Shown: positions 47,393 through 58,826 of the stretch, in pieces
Layout of the letters: each line of letters opens with the position of its first letter
How positions within the stretch are numbered: the first letter of the stretch is position 1
Origin: Bondarzewia mesenterica
Lineage: Eukaryota > Basidiomycota > Agaricomycetes > Russulales > Bondarzewiaceae
DNA length: 64,000 bases
Direction: 5' to 3'
Assembly: GCA_004802705.1 (NCBI GenBank)
Contig: SGPL01000083.1
Coordinates: forward strand, 18,220 to 82,219
The notes under the pieces: model-generated
What the model saw: the letters and a program-made list of their open reading frames with translations, nothing else
The model's database searches: none
What the model was told of the DNA's origin: nothing
Translations under genes and position numbers: made by a program

Positions 47393-50300
47393 TCATTCGA
47401 TAGGAGCTGTGGAATACTCCATGAACACGTCTGCAGCCTGCTGTTGCCACATGCTGAAGTACAGAGTCCCCGCCTTCATCAGTTCCTCGTGTGTTCCCTG
47501 CTCAACTACTTCCCCTTCCCTGAGCACGATGATAAGGTCTTCGGAGTCCTTCGTCAGAGGGTGTGCGACAGCTGGCACATGAAGAAAGACATACCGGCTT
47601 CAACGACGGTGCGCAGACGATGAGCGATAAATATGCTCGTCCGCGATCTGTCCAGGAGCGTAGAGTTGATATTCTTCATGAGCTCCGTCTCAGTATGTGC
47701 ATCCAGGGCCGAAGTCTTGAGAAAACGGACGTAAGCCACCACGTTCCTGGGGGATAGCGAACACTTACCGCCTCGTCAAAAAAGAGTATTGGAGGATCCT
47801 TTAGAAGCACTCTTGCAACGGCAAAACGCTGTTTCTCGCCACCAGACATCATCAATCCGCGCTCGCCCACCATCGTTGTGTACCCATCAGGCAGGTTCAT
47901 GACCGAGTTATGGACATGCGCCTTCCGCGCCACTTCTATCACCTCCTCGTCGCTCGCATCCAACCGTCCATACCTCAGATTATGCATGACATCGGCATGG
48001 AAAAGCGGCGTCTCCTGTGGCACGACACCCACCTGCTTTCTCAATGACTGCAACTTTACTCTGGCTATGTCTTGCCCATCAATGAGGATGCGGCCAGAGG
48101 TAGGGGCGTAGAAACGATAGAGGAGACGGAAGATGGTTGATTTGCCACTTCCTGAAGGTCCGACAATGGCTACTTTCTTTCCGGCGGGGATCGTGAAGGA
48201 CAAAGAGCGACAGATGGGGCGGGAGGGGGTATAGGCGAATGAAACGTTGTCGAAAGTGATGGAACCGCCGTTGATGATAAGTTCCTTGGCGTTAGGTACG
48301 TCCTGCGAGCGAGCATACGCATGATGACAGATATGAGATATGAGATATGAGATAGAATCAAAGAACCTTAGGCGGCGTGTACTGCTCCTGAAGATCGAAA
48401 AGATCTTCCATGTCAAGTAGACTTTGCCGTATCTTGCGGTATACTCTGCCGAGATAATTGAGGGGCAGAGAGAGTTGGAATACAAGCTGATTAGCCATGA
48501 CGAGATCACCGATGGTCATCGTGCCTTGAAAGGGACATAGATGAGTTTCCCTCCACATGAAAATGGCTTCTAACTTACCGTCGACTACACTCTGTGCAGC
48601 CAGGAACATCATCCCTGTCAACGCTGTCGTGAAGATAATACTCTGGCCTGAGTTCATGAAAGCAAGGGAAGTCGCGACTTTGATGGACTCCTTCTCGTAA
48701 GAAGCAAGGTGCTTGTCGTACTGCTTGATCTCGAAATTTTCGTTGTTGAAGTGCTATAATGAGGCCAGTCAGCAGAGCGATATGCTTGATGTGCATGAAG
48801 GCATACCTTCACAGCTTTGTAATTGATGAGCGAATCGACGGCGACGGTGGCAGCCTTGTTGTCGGCTGCGTTAGCTGCCCGACGAAAGCGAGTCCTGAGG
48901 ACTAGTCAGTGAGACAAATACAACATATGTGTGAAAGCAAGTCACACCTCCAAGCCGTTGTTCGAACGGTAAACCATGCATATGCTGCCAGTGTCACTAG
49001 TGTAATTGCGGCATAATTCCACCCAAAATTATACGTCTGAAAAACGGCGGTATCGGTGCATAGCTCATATAGACACCCAAAAATGACTCACCAAAATTCC
49101 ACACACAAGTGAGATCTCAAGAGCCGTAGGTATGACACGAAAGAGGATGGCCTCCAGCAACAAGGTGATACCTCTAGGGCATATCAGCATCGAACGAGGA
49201 GATGGAAACCCGATAAAAACAGACTTAGTGCCACGGTTTATTGCGCGAGTCAGACCGCCAGTCTGCCGCGAAAGGTGAAACCTGAGGTCTAGATTAAGCA
49301 GATGCTCAAAGGTCTCGCGGGCAACTTTGCGTATCGCGCGTTGACCGACGTTGGCAAAGACGGCATTGAGAAGTTCACCAAAAAGGGTTGCCCCAACACG
49401 TGCAGCACCGTCTACGATTCAATCAACATCAGTCAAAGAATGTGAGACTCAAAACCGCAGGCTGTGCGAAGACGGAAATGAACACATCAACGATAGCTGC
49501 GTTAGTCGGGTGATAACACAATATGTCGGTGACCGTTTCCCACGCACAATGAATTTTCTGCAGATGGAGACGAGAATATGCTGCGTGACCTGCCTGATTG
49601 CAGTGCGCATTCTGGTACATAAAGCGTGGATATATTCTAAGCGCCGTGTCGTCTGTGCACCGGCGGGTGCACCAGCGGGTATATCGTGTGCAGCATGGTG
49701 CGGTAGGATCCGAAAAAAAAATATAACATAGGATTAGAACGAACTTACAAGCGAGAACAACTGAACCACACACGACCCATACGGTGGAGTCAGAGGAAAT
49801 GGGAATATTGAGAGTGTCGATGATTTGTTTGAACAGGAAAGGGACTTGAACGTTCAGGACCTGTGTTGAGCAAGCGTACGTGTCACTAAATCGATATCGA
49901 AGGTTACATTGGTCGAGATCATGTCGAGCGAGGTCTCGAGAACAGTGATCGCAGGAAGAAATGAGGCCGGACAGGCGAGTTCACGCGAATTGGGGTCAGC
50001 TGGGACATCATCTATGAGTAATCGAAGTTGTGAATAAGCGTAAAGGAAGTCAGCGCTGGCTTACTTGTAGTAATTATTCTCGCTCGACTCGATTGAGAAT
50101 ATGATGCAAGATGTTCAAATAACAGATACTCACCTTTCCGGCTACCAGAAAACCGACACCGAGAACGACACGACCTCGTAGCCCCCAATCACCCTTGGGC
50201 CATAGGTTGACAGCAAGCCGACGTATGATGGTTCGGTCTCGGATTTTCTGCTCTGCTCGGGAGAGGGGGTAGCTGTTGACGAGGGATGGTTGTGGACTTT

Positions 50301-50502
50301 GACTCGGATGGGTTTGATTGGGAGAGTTCGGATTTGGGATCGGCTTGGAGTCTGGTTTGGATGGCTGTTGGTCCTGTGCGAGGTGTCGAAGGGAGCGTAA
50401 AAGAACGAGATTAGGATATTGATGGGAAACTAAGGTAGGATGGTGCGGACGGGTTGAGCGGGCAACGAGTCTGAAGGCGGAGAACATCGTCGGAGGTGAC
50501 AT
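47393..50502 (-). CDS. ATM1: Mitochondrial ABC transporter ATM1 (iron-sulfur pathway exporter)
   Basis: ATM1 is a half-size ABC exporter of the mitochondrial inner membrane that exports a glutathione-linked sulfur compound needed for cytosolic iron-sulfur protein assembly. The N-terminus ([20 protein letters not shown]) is a good presequence; 50502 and 50487 are both possible starts. The membrane domain includes [74 protein letters not shown] and [19 protein letters not shown], all family hallmarks. The nucleotide-binding domain has Walker [10 protein letters not shown], the Q-loop [11 protein letters not shown], the signature [10 protein letters not shown], Walker [17 protein letters not shown] (split by an intron) and the His switch [12 protein letters not shown]. 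It ends [11 protein letters not shown] with the stop at 47393-47395. About ten exons are present. Confidence 0.94.
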
Positions 50503-52330
50503 CGGAAGGACGGAATCCTGACTCAGTGATGAACCCGGGTCTCCGTCGTCATGATAGATCCCATCGGGGTTTTATGATAATGCAAGTCTACTCTACTCTA
50601 CTCTACTCTACTCTGCTCACCCTCGCATTCCCCTACATTTTTATGCAGACTGGACGGACTGTCTAATTCTCAATTTGTTGAATAATGGATTTTCAGACGC
50701 GCATTGGAAGAAGATTTTCAGGAAGGATGTCACTGGGTCGTTTCCTACAAGTACTTAAGGAGTAGTACATATGAGCGACGCGAAGCAAGATCGACTCGCT
50801 GCTCATCGTGGAACATGGAAAAGCCCTCCTTGAGCCTCTGCCAGCACAACATGCGGAGCACCGCCAGTTGTACTTCTGTCCTCAGAAGCTGTTTACTCAC
50901 CACCCATTGCAAGTTTCCGGCCCAATAATCATCATTTCGATGTATGCATCGACATTTAAATGTGGTGTTGCTTAGGCTGTAGTCGAAGGCTTACCAGTGG
51001 GTCAAGAAACGTCTATCGATGCTAGTTTGTTGAGCGCGCATGAGCACCATTGGCAACTGTTGAAAGGATGATTCATGTAGAAGATGAAACTCGAACGTCG
51101 CGAATGCCAAGTACGATACACGTAGCGAAGAGCGGTACGCATATTATCTATAATACTAATCAAAGTCAAAGACACTCTGCAAGCCGAAAGACCGACCAAC
51201 CAAGATTTAAAGATACTTTGAGAGACTATCGCACGGCGTTGGAGCACTTGTATTGGCAGGCGGGTCACCGGAGTCTCAAGTCGTCAACGTCCGATTCTAG
51301 AAACGATACGATAGACAAGGCGCCGTCAAAAAAGTGGCATAGGCGGGATTTGACCGGTGACCGGAAGGTGTCAAACGTACCTGCAAGGTGTTCGACGCCG
51401 ACAAAAGTTGTTGACAGTTGCTGATGAGCCGAAAATCATACATAGGATTCTACGTGAAATCAGACCAAGAAGGATCGAGTTGGGATTCAAAGGCTCATGT
51501 TAGAAAGGCGATCTAAATCAAGTCTATCGTTATGAAGAAAGAAGCAGGAGATCAGACGTTAGGGGATACTCGAATACGATTGGAGGGTGACGAATCAAAG
51601 CCAAAACAAAGCCAGGCCGTGCCGCGATCACAGGCAACATTATCGTCTCCCGCTCGGGACAAACAGTTGCAGTGATGGAAACGACGAAAGCGACGGTGAA
51701 TGAATTATTTGAATATAATACTTGTCGCAATAGGTGAAGGCATCTCACCTTTGGCGGGAAGTAGTTTGGCCAGGAGCACTTGGGAAGCTCGTCGATGCAC
51801 GGACGGAGTGATGATAAAGGCACGAACAGAACAAAACCAATAGCCAAATAAGAGCGGTTCGAACCTGTTTCGCAGGTGATGCGAAGATGGAGTCGGCCCG
51901 CATTCGACGAGTTCCAACCCCGATGATACACAAAAATGCCCCAGTCTGACCAGAGAAGAAAACCAACATCGTAGGAGCTGCTCAAACCAACAATAAGTCG
52001 GGTAGCGCAACGGCGGACACACCTTGCGCGCGATACAATACTGAGTCATAGACCACGGTTTTCTCCACTGCGTACGAAAATGTCAGTCAGCCAGGACCTA
52101 CCCGACGTGTAGCAAGGTGCGGAGTTGGAATTGGACGACCCGACGGTGCCATTACACATGTATGCACAATGGCGTCGGAATCTTAATTTGAGGAGAAAAA
52201 CAAGAGTTCAACCGGGAAAATTTGACCTGGATCAACATATATAACCACCCACAGAGCCAGACTTAGACTATCCAAGTCCCTCCCTCCACTGACGCTTCCC
52301 GAAAACCCACCGCTGCGCTCGCCATCGACG
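50503..52330. other. Long divergent intergenic region (1.8 kb)
   Basis: ATM1 and the zinc-finger gene are transcribed away from this stretch. It holds a TCTAC microsatellite. Overlapping minus-strand frames at 52049-51530 include a hydrophobic run (VRTALIWLLVLFCSCLYH) in one frame. No consistent spliced gene could be assembled from them, so none is called. Confidence 0.4.
50587..50611 (+). repeat. TCTAC pentanucleotide microsatellite, five copies
   Basis: Five perfect tandem copies of TCTAC lie about 85 bp upstream of the ATM1 start, in its probable 5' untranslated or promoter region. Confidence 0.95.
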
Positions 52331-53490
52331 ATGTTTAGTCTACCATATAACGGTCACCGCGTTTATTCAATGGCAGAAGCCACGCATTCCGTGAGTGTCA
52401 CCTCCATCCGAGACAAACGCTGCACACCCACCTCCCTTCCCAGAAGTCGAATACATCCTTCAGCCCAGAGAGCGAATGGGTGGACACCACCGTTGATCGC
52501 CACTATCCACAAGATTTCAACATCTTAAGTGGCAACAATGGCCAGAATGGCCATTGCCAGTCCCTAAACGTCGCGCCACTCACTGGTACATTTTCACAGG
52601 AATGGGGTAACGTTGTGGGTTTAGAAACAGAGGACGCTGGCATCAACTGTTGGCTCCAGGTCCAGCCGCCTGCCGTCGCACGCTCCTACCATGTGCCTAC
52701 TCCAGATGCGTTCTTTGACCAACGGCTGCCAGCTCTTCCAGCCACAACCTGCCATCAGCCTGTCCCGTCGACCGATGCCCTCCACCCAATCATACCTCCT
52801 TTTGCATCCCTCCACCAGCCTGTCCATCCCAGCATGTCATCCGGCCAAGCGCTTGCACTCGCACAATCCCACCACTCAGAGCGCGCTGTGACAGATTATC
52901 TGTTAAATGCCCCAAGGACCGTATCTCCACGCTGGCGATACAATGAGATCCCCTTACGACTCCCCATGCTTCCCACTGTAAAACCCCGATACACCACCAA
53001 AGGGTCTGTATCATGTGAGGAATCATGGAATTGCAGGAAGAGGTCAAGGGTGGAGATAGACGTCGGCGACGCTCACTCGCACTCCCTATTTCAGCAGGGC
53101 ATCACTGGGGAGACGGAATATGAGGAGCACAAGGAGGGCCAGCTGGCCCTAAACCAAAACAACAATAGATCGGAGGAGGACGGCCACGAGGAGGGCCTCG
53201 CAGCAATGCCCCCTGCAGACAGTTCACTGTCGTCAGGTCTGGGGCCGATCGCGCCCAAGACGAAGCGCCCCAAATTGTCTCCGCCATACTACTGCGCACG
53301 GTGCGACACCACCGTCCAGACAAAGAACGGCTGGTGGCGGCACATGAAAGGTCCCAACCACGGTGGGCAACGGGATATCCCGTGCACAGACGCCGCTTGC
53401 ACCAAGATGTTCGAGCGGAAGGACGTACGCGATCAGCACGTCCGAGAGGTGCATCTAGGAGAACCAAGGAAATCACGGCGCAGGATATGA
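52331..53490 (+). CDS. C2H2-type zinc-finger protein, probable transcription factor
   Basis: Two exons, 52331-52390 and 52444-53490, join in frame: MFSLPYNGHRVYSMAEATHS then KSNTSFSPESEWVDTTVDRH. The product is about 368 residues. The first 250 residues are disordered and Pro/His/Ser-rich. A nuclear-localisation-like cluster CRKRSRVEIDVGD occurs mid-way and KTKRPKLS just before the fingers. The fingers lie at the C-terminus: CARCDTTVQTKNGWWRHMKG followed by PNH (Cys-x2-Cys with two later His), then CTDAACTKMFERKDVRDQH followed by VREVH (Cys-x4-Cys, His-x4-His). The end is basic (RKSRRRI). DNA binding in the nucleus is likely; targets are unknown. Fungal genes of this layout are often lineage-specific. 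Confidence 0.75.
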
Positions 53491-54565
53491 TGAAGATGGT
53501 AGTGAAGAGGGAAGATGGATGAGGGCGGAGAAATCGATGACAGTAGAAGGGATTGAATATATGTACGCACCGTTTCTCCTTTTCTAAGTTACTTGCCTCC
53601 CCTTCCTCAGCGCGGCTGTCTGCGCACTGGACATCGTATCGATCCGCGTCGCATGCGTTCCTTTTGTCTTCCATTCTCATCGTTTGTTATTGCAATTTCT
53701 CTCTGTGATTGTTTCAAGGTGCATGTGTCCATTGAAGCTCAAAGGTGCACAAATTCGTGAGATCAGATTGTGCGTAGTGCAAGCTAATCCTGAGCGAAAC
53801 GGAGCGTAAGTAGACGGTGGTCATCGGTAGAATGTGGTTCTGATCATCGTCGCGGACCCAACTGAACCCAAATCCGTATGCGCCCTGACAACATTGCCCC
53901 CGACGAGCGGCCCAGATCGGATATTTTCCAGAATTTAGCCGGATCTGTACGCATTTGGATAAAACATAAACCGATTTTGGGGTCTATTTCCGTACGCGTT
54001 TGGATCAGACATAACAGGCGTCCGTTCTGCACTCGACACTAGCCAGATACTCAAGACTTGGGCGAGTGACTGGCTGTGTCCAGGTTTCGGACATATGAAC
54101 AGACGGGCAGACACATGATAAGGTGCGCATTTTCCGTACAATACGCGTGTTTCAAATTGGATCGATTGGCGAAAACACAGAACAAAAGACAACGAGACGG
54201 CGGAAGGAAAAAATAGATCGATAACAAAAAGCGAGTTCCCGAGAGTGGTGCAGGCCCTGGGATTATGACTTCAAAAGGAAGAGGAGAGTGAAAGAAAATC
54301 ACAAGAACACGGTGTGCCCCCCTTCCCTTTGAAACTCATCGCAATGTACCAGCCGTCCATCTCCGTCCATCCATCCACCCCTCCCCAGAAGAACCACCAC
54401 CCATCTTTGCATTCTGCAGGGCATCAGCAAGGACGCCCTTGGTCTACTTCGCACCGTGTGGTAACTACCACTCTTCCGGTCGTGGAGCGTCATCCGTCGC
54501 TCTGGTGGCGATAAGCTCTGCAGTACATCAGCCAATATCATACCTAGAGCTGATGAATTTGCAGC
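53491..54565. other. Convergent intergenic region with near-repeats
   Basis: The zinc-finger gene and the hypothetical minus-strand gene converge here. Two similar 24-bp blocks, GTACGCATTTGGATAAAACA.. at 53947 and GTACGCGTTTGGATCAGACA.. at 53992, are 45 bp apart. A looser relative, TCCGTATGCGCC, lies near 53873. No gene was seen. Confidence 0.4.
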
Positions 54566-55258
54566 TCACCCTCTGTCATGCATCGCGTTATCGGCCAGAT
54601 TCAGGTGCTGTCCCCTTCTCCAGACAGCATCCCAATCACTGTTGCTGTCGCGGCGAGCAATTCCTCGTGGTGTCCCTCCTCTGATCCGGATTTTTTCTGT
54701 TGAAGGGCCAGCTACTTCCGCATCTGGGACGGCAGCGAGCTGGTCTCTTCGCTCATCTGGATACTGCATCTTGACGACTCGTCGCTTTTTCAGTGGGGGT
54801 ATACTGTTCCCGTCCTCGGTACGATCAGTATCGGCCCTCGACCGTTTAGTGCAAGTCGGTGAGATCTGCTTTGATGAGGAGGCCGGTCCACTGGCGTTCA
54901 CGGGCGGAAGAGGTACGGGTGAGTACAGCTGCATTGAGGGGTACTCGATATAGAATGGCGTTTCCGGAAACTTGTAGTACAACGGCGGAGACTGGTCGAT
55001 GAGCTGGGAAGGGTTTGCCTGGTTAGAGACTGTGGTGGGACAGGACGGTTGCTGAGATGGCGTAGAGGAGAGGTTCACACTATCGGGGAGTCGCGCGCAG
55101 TGAGATCGAGTGGGAGGCTGCTCGTTAAGCAGCAGAGGCGGCTGCGAGTGAGCAACGTCGTTGATCGGGAGCGGCTCTTGACTGTTGGGCTGGTGTAAAT
55201 GTGTGAATGTGGTAAGCAGGGGTTCATCCTCAATTGCTGCATCCTCTGCCTTTAACAT
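54566..55258 (-). CDS. Hypothetical Pro/Ser-rich protein with basic cluster
   Basis: An open frame of 230 residues begins MLKAEDAAIEDEPLLTTFTH. It is rich in Pro, Ser, Gln and Leu in the first 130 residues, then carries KQISPTCTKRSRADTDRTED and IPPLKKRRVVKMQYPDERRD, both plausible nuclear-localisation clusters. The KRSRAD..D run resembles KRSRVEIDVGD of the zinc-finger protein 1.1 kb away, and both have Pro-rich N-terminal halves, so it may be a diverged paralogue that has lost or never had zinc fingers. The low stop density could also reflect composition. Upstream exons are possible. I do not recognise a family. Confidence 0.45.
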   Translation of the reverse strand: MLKAEDAAIEDEPLLTTFTHLHQPNSQEPLPINDVAHSQPPLLLNEQPPTRSHCARLPDSVNLSSTPSQQPSCPTTVSNQANPSQLIDQSPPLYYKFPETPFYIEYPSMQLYSPVPLPPVNASGPASSSKQISPTCTKRSRADTDRTEDGNSIPPLKKRRVVKMQYPDERRDQLAAVPDAEVAGPSTEKIRIRGGTPRGIARRDSNSDWDAVWRRGQHLNLADNAMHDRG

Positions 55259-56376
55259 TGCCTTTGTTGGCGATCATGTGAATTCGTCATATGTCGAGCC
55301 CAAATAAAAAAATACTACTCATTATTCCCAGTTGACAAGGATGCAGTATTTCTCGATGTTGTCGGTTCGCATGAGGGAACCGCTGGAGGAGGCAAAGAGG
55401 TATCTCCGAGTGCGCCGGCGAGGGAGCGAATAGGTTGATATTTTCAAAGTCGCGGGTTGCTTTTGAGAGTAGGTGCCGACGGTTGTGCTATCGGTTCCAC
55501 TTGGTAGGCCAGGGATCTTTCGAGCTCTATTGGGGGGGAAAGACGAGTGGTATGGTCTTTGTTACTCAATGTTTCAGCATTACCGGTTGAATGCTTTGCG
55601 AGACCGTGTTGCGATTCTGGGATTGGTCGCTCAGGGGAGGATTGTTTTCAGTGCCATCAACGTCCGTGTCCAGACCTAAAAATTTGATCCAATCCTGTAA
55701 AGAGGGAAAGGTGAGCAATTCCGTATCATCTGTGCGCAGAAAATGTTGTTTACAATGTACGGATTTTGCGAAATCTCATCGAATTTGAAGAATGGGATGT
55801 ACATAGTCAAGTCAGTCAGGAGCACTGGAAATAGATGCTAGGAAATGGGAGTCGGTTCGACGAGGTATGTATGGGCGGGTATTTTCTTTTAAATGGGAGT
55901 CGAATTTGTGACAGTTGGGCCTTGTTTTCAGAATAGAGTTCTGGGGATACCAACGCGCCAGAGAACGATATTGTCCCTGAAGCCGTGATGCTTCGGGGTG
56001 CTGCAAATCGGAAGCTTCTGGCACGCCGAGAAGATGGCCCCATCAGACGATCACCTTCCCGACGTGCTCCCACCAATTTTTGGATCCGCCATTTCCATGA
56101 TGGAAGCTCTTGTGAAGCTTCCTTACTATTCTTCTTGTGTGCGCCATTTACTGATTGTTGCATCCCTGACATGGTAAGCCCTAAATATTTGATTAGTGTC
56201 CGGCGCTGTATGTACAAATTTTCGACCGGCATGAATTCGCACGCACAATTGTACCCTAATGGCTCTGCCTGATGACATTTAGCGCGAACGATCGCCGATG
56301 GGCGTCATATTTACCGACGACCGCCTTCTCGTCTGGCTCGAGTGCATGCATTGTTTGCTGTGAATTCTGAAATGCA
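55259..56376. other. Intergenic region, no gene called
   Basis: Divergent between the Pro/Ser-rich hypothetical and the next plus-strand gene. Minus-strand open frames near 55812-56232 have Arg/Ser-rich translations without motifs. A short frame near 55369-55420 (MRTDNIEKYCILVNWE) is protein-like but could not be extended or spliced. Confidence 0.35.
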
Positions 56377-57559
56377 ATGGTAGGTTTTGCGAGAGTCCTG
56401 GAAGAGTATGCACGGACGAACGCAGAGCAAAGGGGGCTCATTGATGCTCTCTCTTCAGGTTGGTATCGTAAATCTCCATGGCTACTGCTCCAAACTTAAC
56501 CACTTTACAGGCCTGCGTGGTGAATTGAAAAGACAACATGAGAAACTCTCAACTCTCTTCGAGAAACCCAGCAGGAACACGTTCCCTTCAGCGTACAGGA
56601 CGTGAGTGTATGCACCAACTGGTATTGTGGACCGTAACATGATTGAATCTGCGTTTGCATTTATGTAGTACCTTGACGAGTTTAGCAAGTCAATGGCAGG
56701 CGAGGTGCGGATGCTGCTCTCGGAAGTGGACGGACTAGTACAAGATCGCAAGCACACACTCCAACGGTACGTTTCTCTCTTCTATCAGCCCGAAGCGTGT
56801 TCAATGCTTATCCTCGTACCAGGGAAATATCACAGATATAGAGAATGCACGACGAAGCCTTGAACGGTAGCTGGTGAGTATCAACCGCTCTGATCACTGG
56901 CGTTTCCCCTTTCTCCCGATCTCAATCAATCGTTCGTACGTACAACTCCTAGGGGACCTATCGAACCTGAATCGTCCACCAACAACAGTGGCACGCAAGC
57001 AACCCCACGTCTGACCACATCTTTCTCAAGCGCAGTGACGCCAGATAGCGCTCAACAAGCTCCTCAATTAGTCACCGCGTGGCAACGTAAACGCTTTCTC
57101 TATAAAATCATCTGTTTGCCGATTTCATTTGCACGTTTCTTTAGAACAACCTCTCTACGCTCCTTCGCCGCCGCCACCTGCTGAGCCTGAGCCTGAGTCG
57201 CCTTGTCGCCCTTCCTGGCGTACAGTCACAGGGCGTACCTCCCGCAGGCGAAAACGCAACAACGTCCCTGAACTGTCGATTGCAATGCCGGACCCAACAT
57301 CTTGGAGATCGTGGCTGCGTAAAGTTTCCTGTCTTGTCATCTGTCTCCCTATCTAAGTTATATTCCTCCAGCCGATACTACCTTCAGCTTCAACTCTACT
57401 CCCTCACCTGTGAAAGTTACTCCCGACCGGCAAAGTCCTGGCTTGTTTGGCCCAAGATCGGCTAGTAGCATTAGTTCAGCTCGAACTTCCCCAGCGGAGA
57501 GTTCGGATGAACTATCGTTGGAGAGTCGTACCCGATTCTCACCTGGAGGTTGGGACTAG
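56377..57559 (+). CDS. Hypothetical coiled-coil protein with Pro/Ser-rich C-terminus
   Basis: Exon 1 (56377-56458) reads MVGFARVLEEYARTNAEQRG and splices in phase 1 to GLRGELKRQHEKLSTLFEKP. The next coiled-coil segments are YLDEFSKSMAGEVRMLLSEV, DGLVQDRKHTL and DIENARRSLER. They are followed by PIEPESSTNNSGTQATPRLT, then PLYAPSPPPPAEPEPESPCR, RTSRRRKRNNVPELSIAMPD and a Ser-rich end SRTRFSPGGWD at 57559. The splice phases are clean for the last three junctions. They are off by one base at two middle junctions (about 56601/56669 and 56767/56821), so either there are two single-base errors or my exon borders there are wrong. No family is recognised. The gene may continue downstream if the stop at 57557 is skipped by splicing. 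Confidence 0.5.
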
Positions 57560-58826
57560 TGCATTAGCCTCACGGATACGGCCTTCAGCCATCTGTAACG
57601 ACCGAAAATGTTGTGAAACAGGACTAAACAGAAGTCCGTGGTTGCTAGCGCTTATGATCCTAACATCATTGGTAACTGATCAACACCTCAACCAAGGATG
57701 GGAGATTGTCCTGGCGCCAACAGCTGTCATTAACACTGGTGCAACAGGCGTCTCAGAGTCTTTCCGGGGTCTCACTGTATTCATCGAGCTCGATTGTCCT
57801 CTCCAGATGGAGAGAGAACCCTTCCTTATCGTCCTCCTTCAATGATCTTTCTCCCGATGCTAATGGGCACTACCCAAGTCTACCTATAGTCCCTTCCCAT
57901 GGCGGCTCTCCTTTGCTGGTGACGGTGAGGTCGGCTATGAACGAAGGGAGCTCGAGGATGCAAAATCCAGCGGTAAGGTGTCTAACCGTCTTCCCATTAC
58001 AAAGCATTATGCCCATGGCCAATCGTCTTCAAAGACCTACTTCTTCCTCTGGGACGGCAGCATTTTCTCCGCGCCGCGGCTGTGTACTCATCAAACTTGC
58101 ACTCCGTCGACGAAATGCAATGTAAAATGACCCGAACTGCCGACGCGTTCCCTTGGCGGACCATCTCGCAGTCAAGGCCACCACGCTGGCAAAATAATCG
58201 TTGATAAAACACTCAAGGTGACGAGAGCACAAGAAACGAATGACCGTCGACAGCTGGATTGACCTTCTCTCCGGTGCGTCCCCCTTTCTACCTTACAACA
58301 TCCTCAATTTGCCCCAACGCGACACCATTTTTTAATGTCAAAAATACTCTATGCAAGAGAAGTTTGGAACGTCCTTTGGATCAGATATCAGTTGAAGCAA
58401 GTTTCGCAATTGACTTACTATAGACAAAAGCGTCCTGCGTGCAGAAAAGTGCGACTTTCTCCTCTTTGATAATGGCAACTCATCCTGTTGCCGACGTCCG
58501 CACTGAAGATGCTATCGTCCAACGCGTTGTAGCACCGTCGCTCCTGCCGCACTCCTCGAGGGTGTGGGTGTGTCCTATACTAACAGAGGGGTCGTTCACG
58601 GTATGTTCTGGAAATACTGGGCAGAGCTAAACATAAGCACGTTACTAGTGATTATGGCCTTACCAAACGAGAGACATTGTCGCCGTGTATCGGGGATCTG
58701 GCAGAACATAGTGTATCGTCATTATACACAACAGAACATGCAAGAGTATGTGAATAATGAGGAGCAGCTGAAGAAGGTCAATTTTTTTTGGCAGACGGTG
58801 GAGGAGCCACAGAGGTGCGCTGTGGC
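57560..58826 (+). other. Coding-like tracts in shifting plus-strand frames, status unclear
   Basis: Several segments look like protein but lie in different frames: SWRQQLSLTLVQQASQSLSG onward (about 57709-57960), and GHHAGKIIVDKTLKVTRAQE ending TNDRRQLD at about 58257. A 50-nt GT-AG intron (about 58123-58172) would join the frame of the first to the second. They may be 3' exons of the gene starting at 56377 or a separate decayed gene. Beyond 58260 nothing convincing is seen. Confidence 0.3.

Noticed and set aside
47154..47623. Plus-strand open frames over the ATM1 3' end
   Set aside because: They are antisense shadows of the ATM1 coding exons and 3' flank.
51530..52049. Overlapping minus-strand hydrophobic frames upstream of the zinc-finger gene
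   Set aside because: Three frames each look slightly protein-like and none extends by splicing into a consistent gene, so composition is the simpler explanation.
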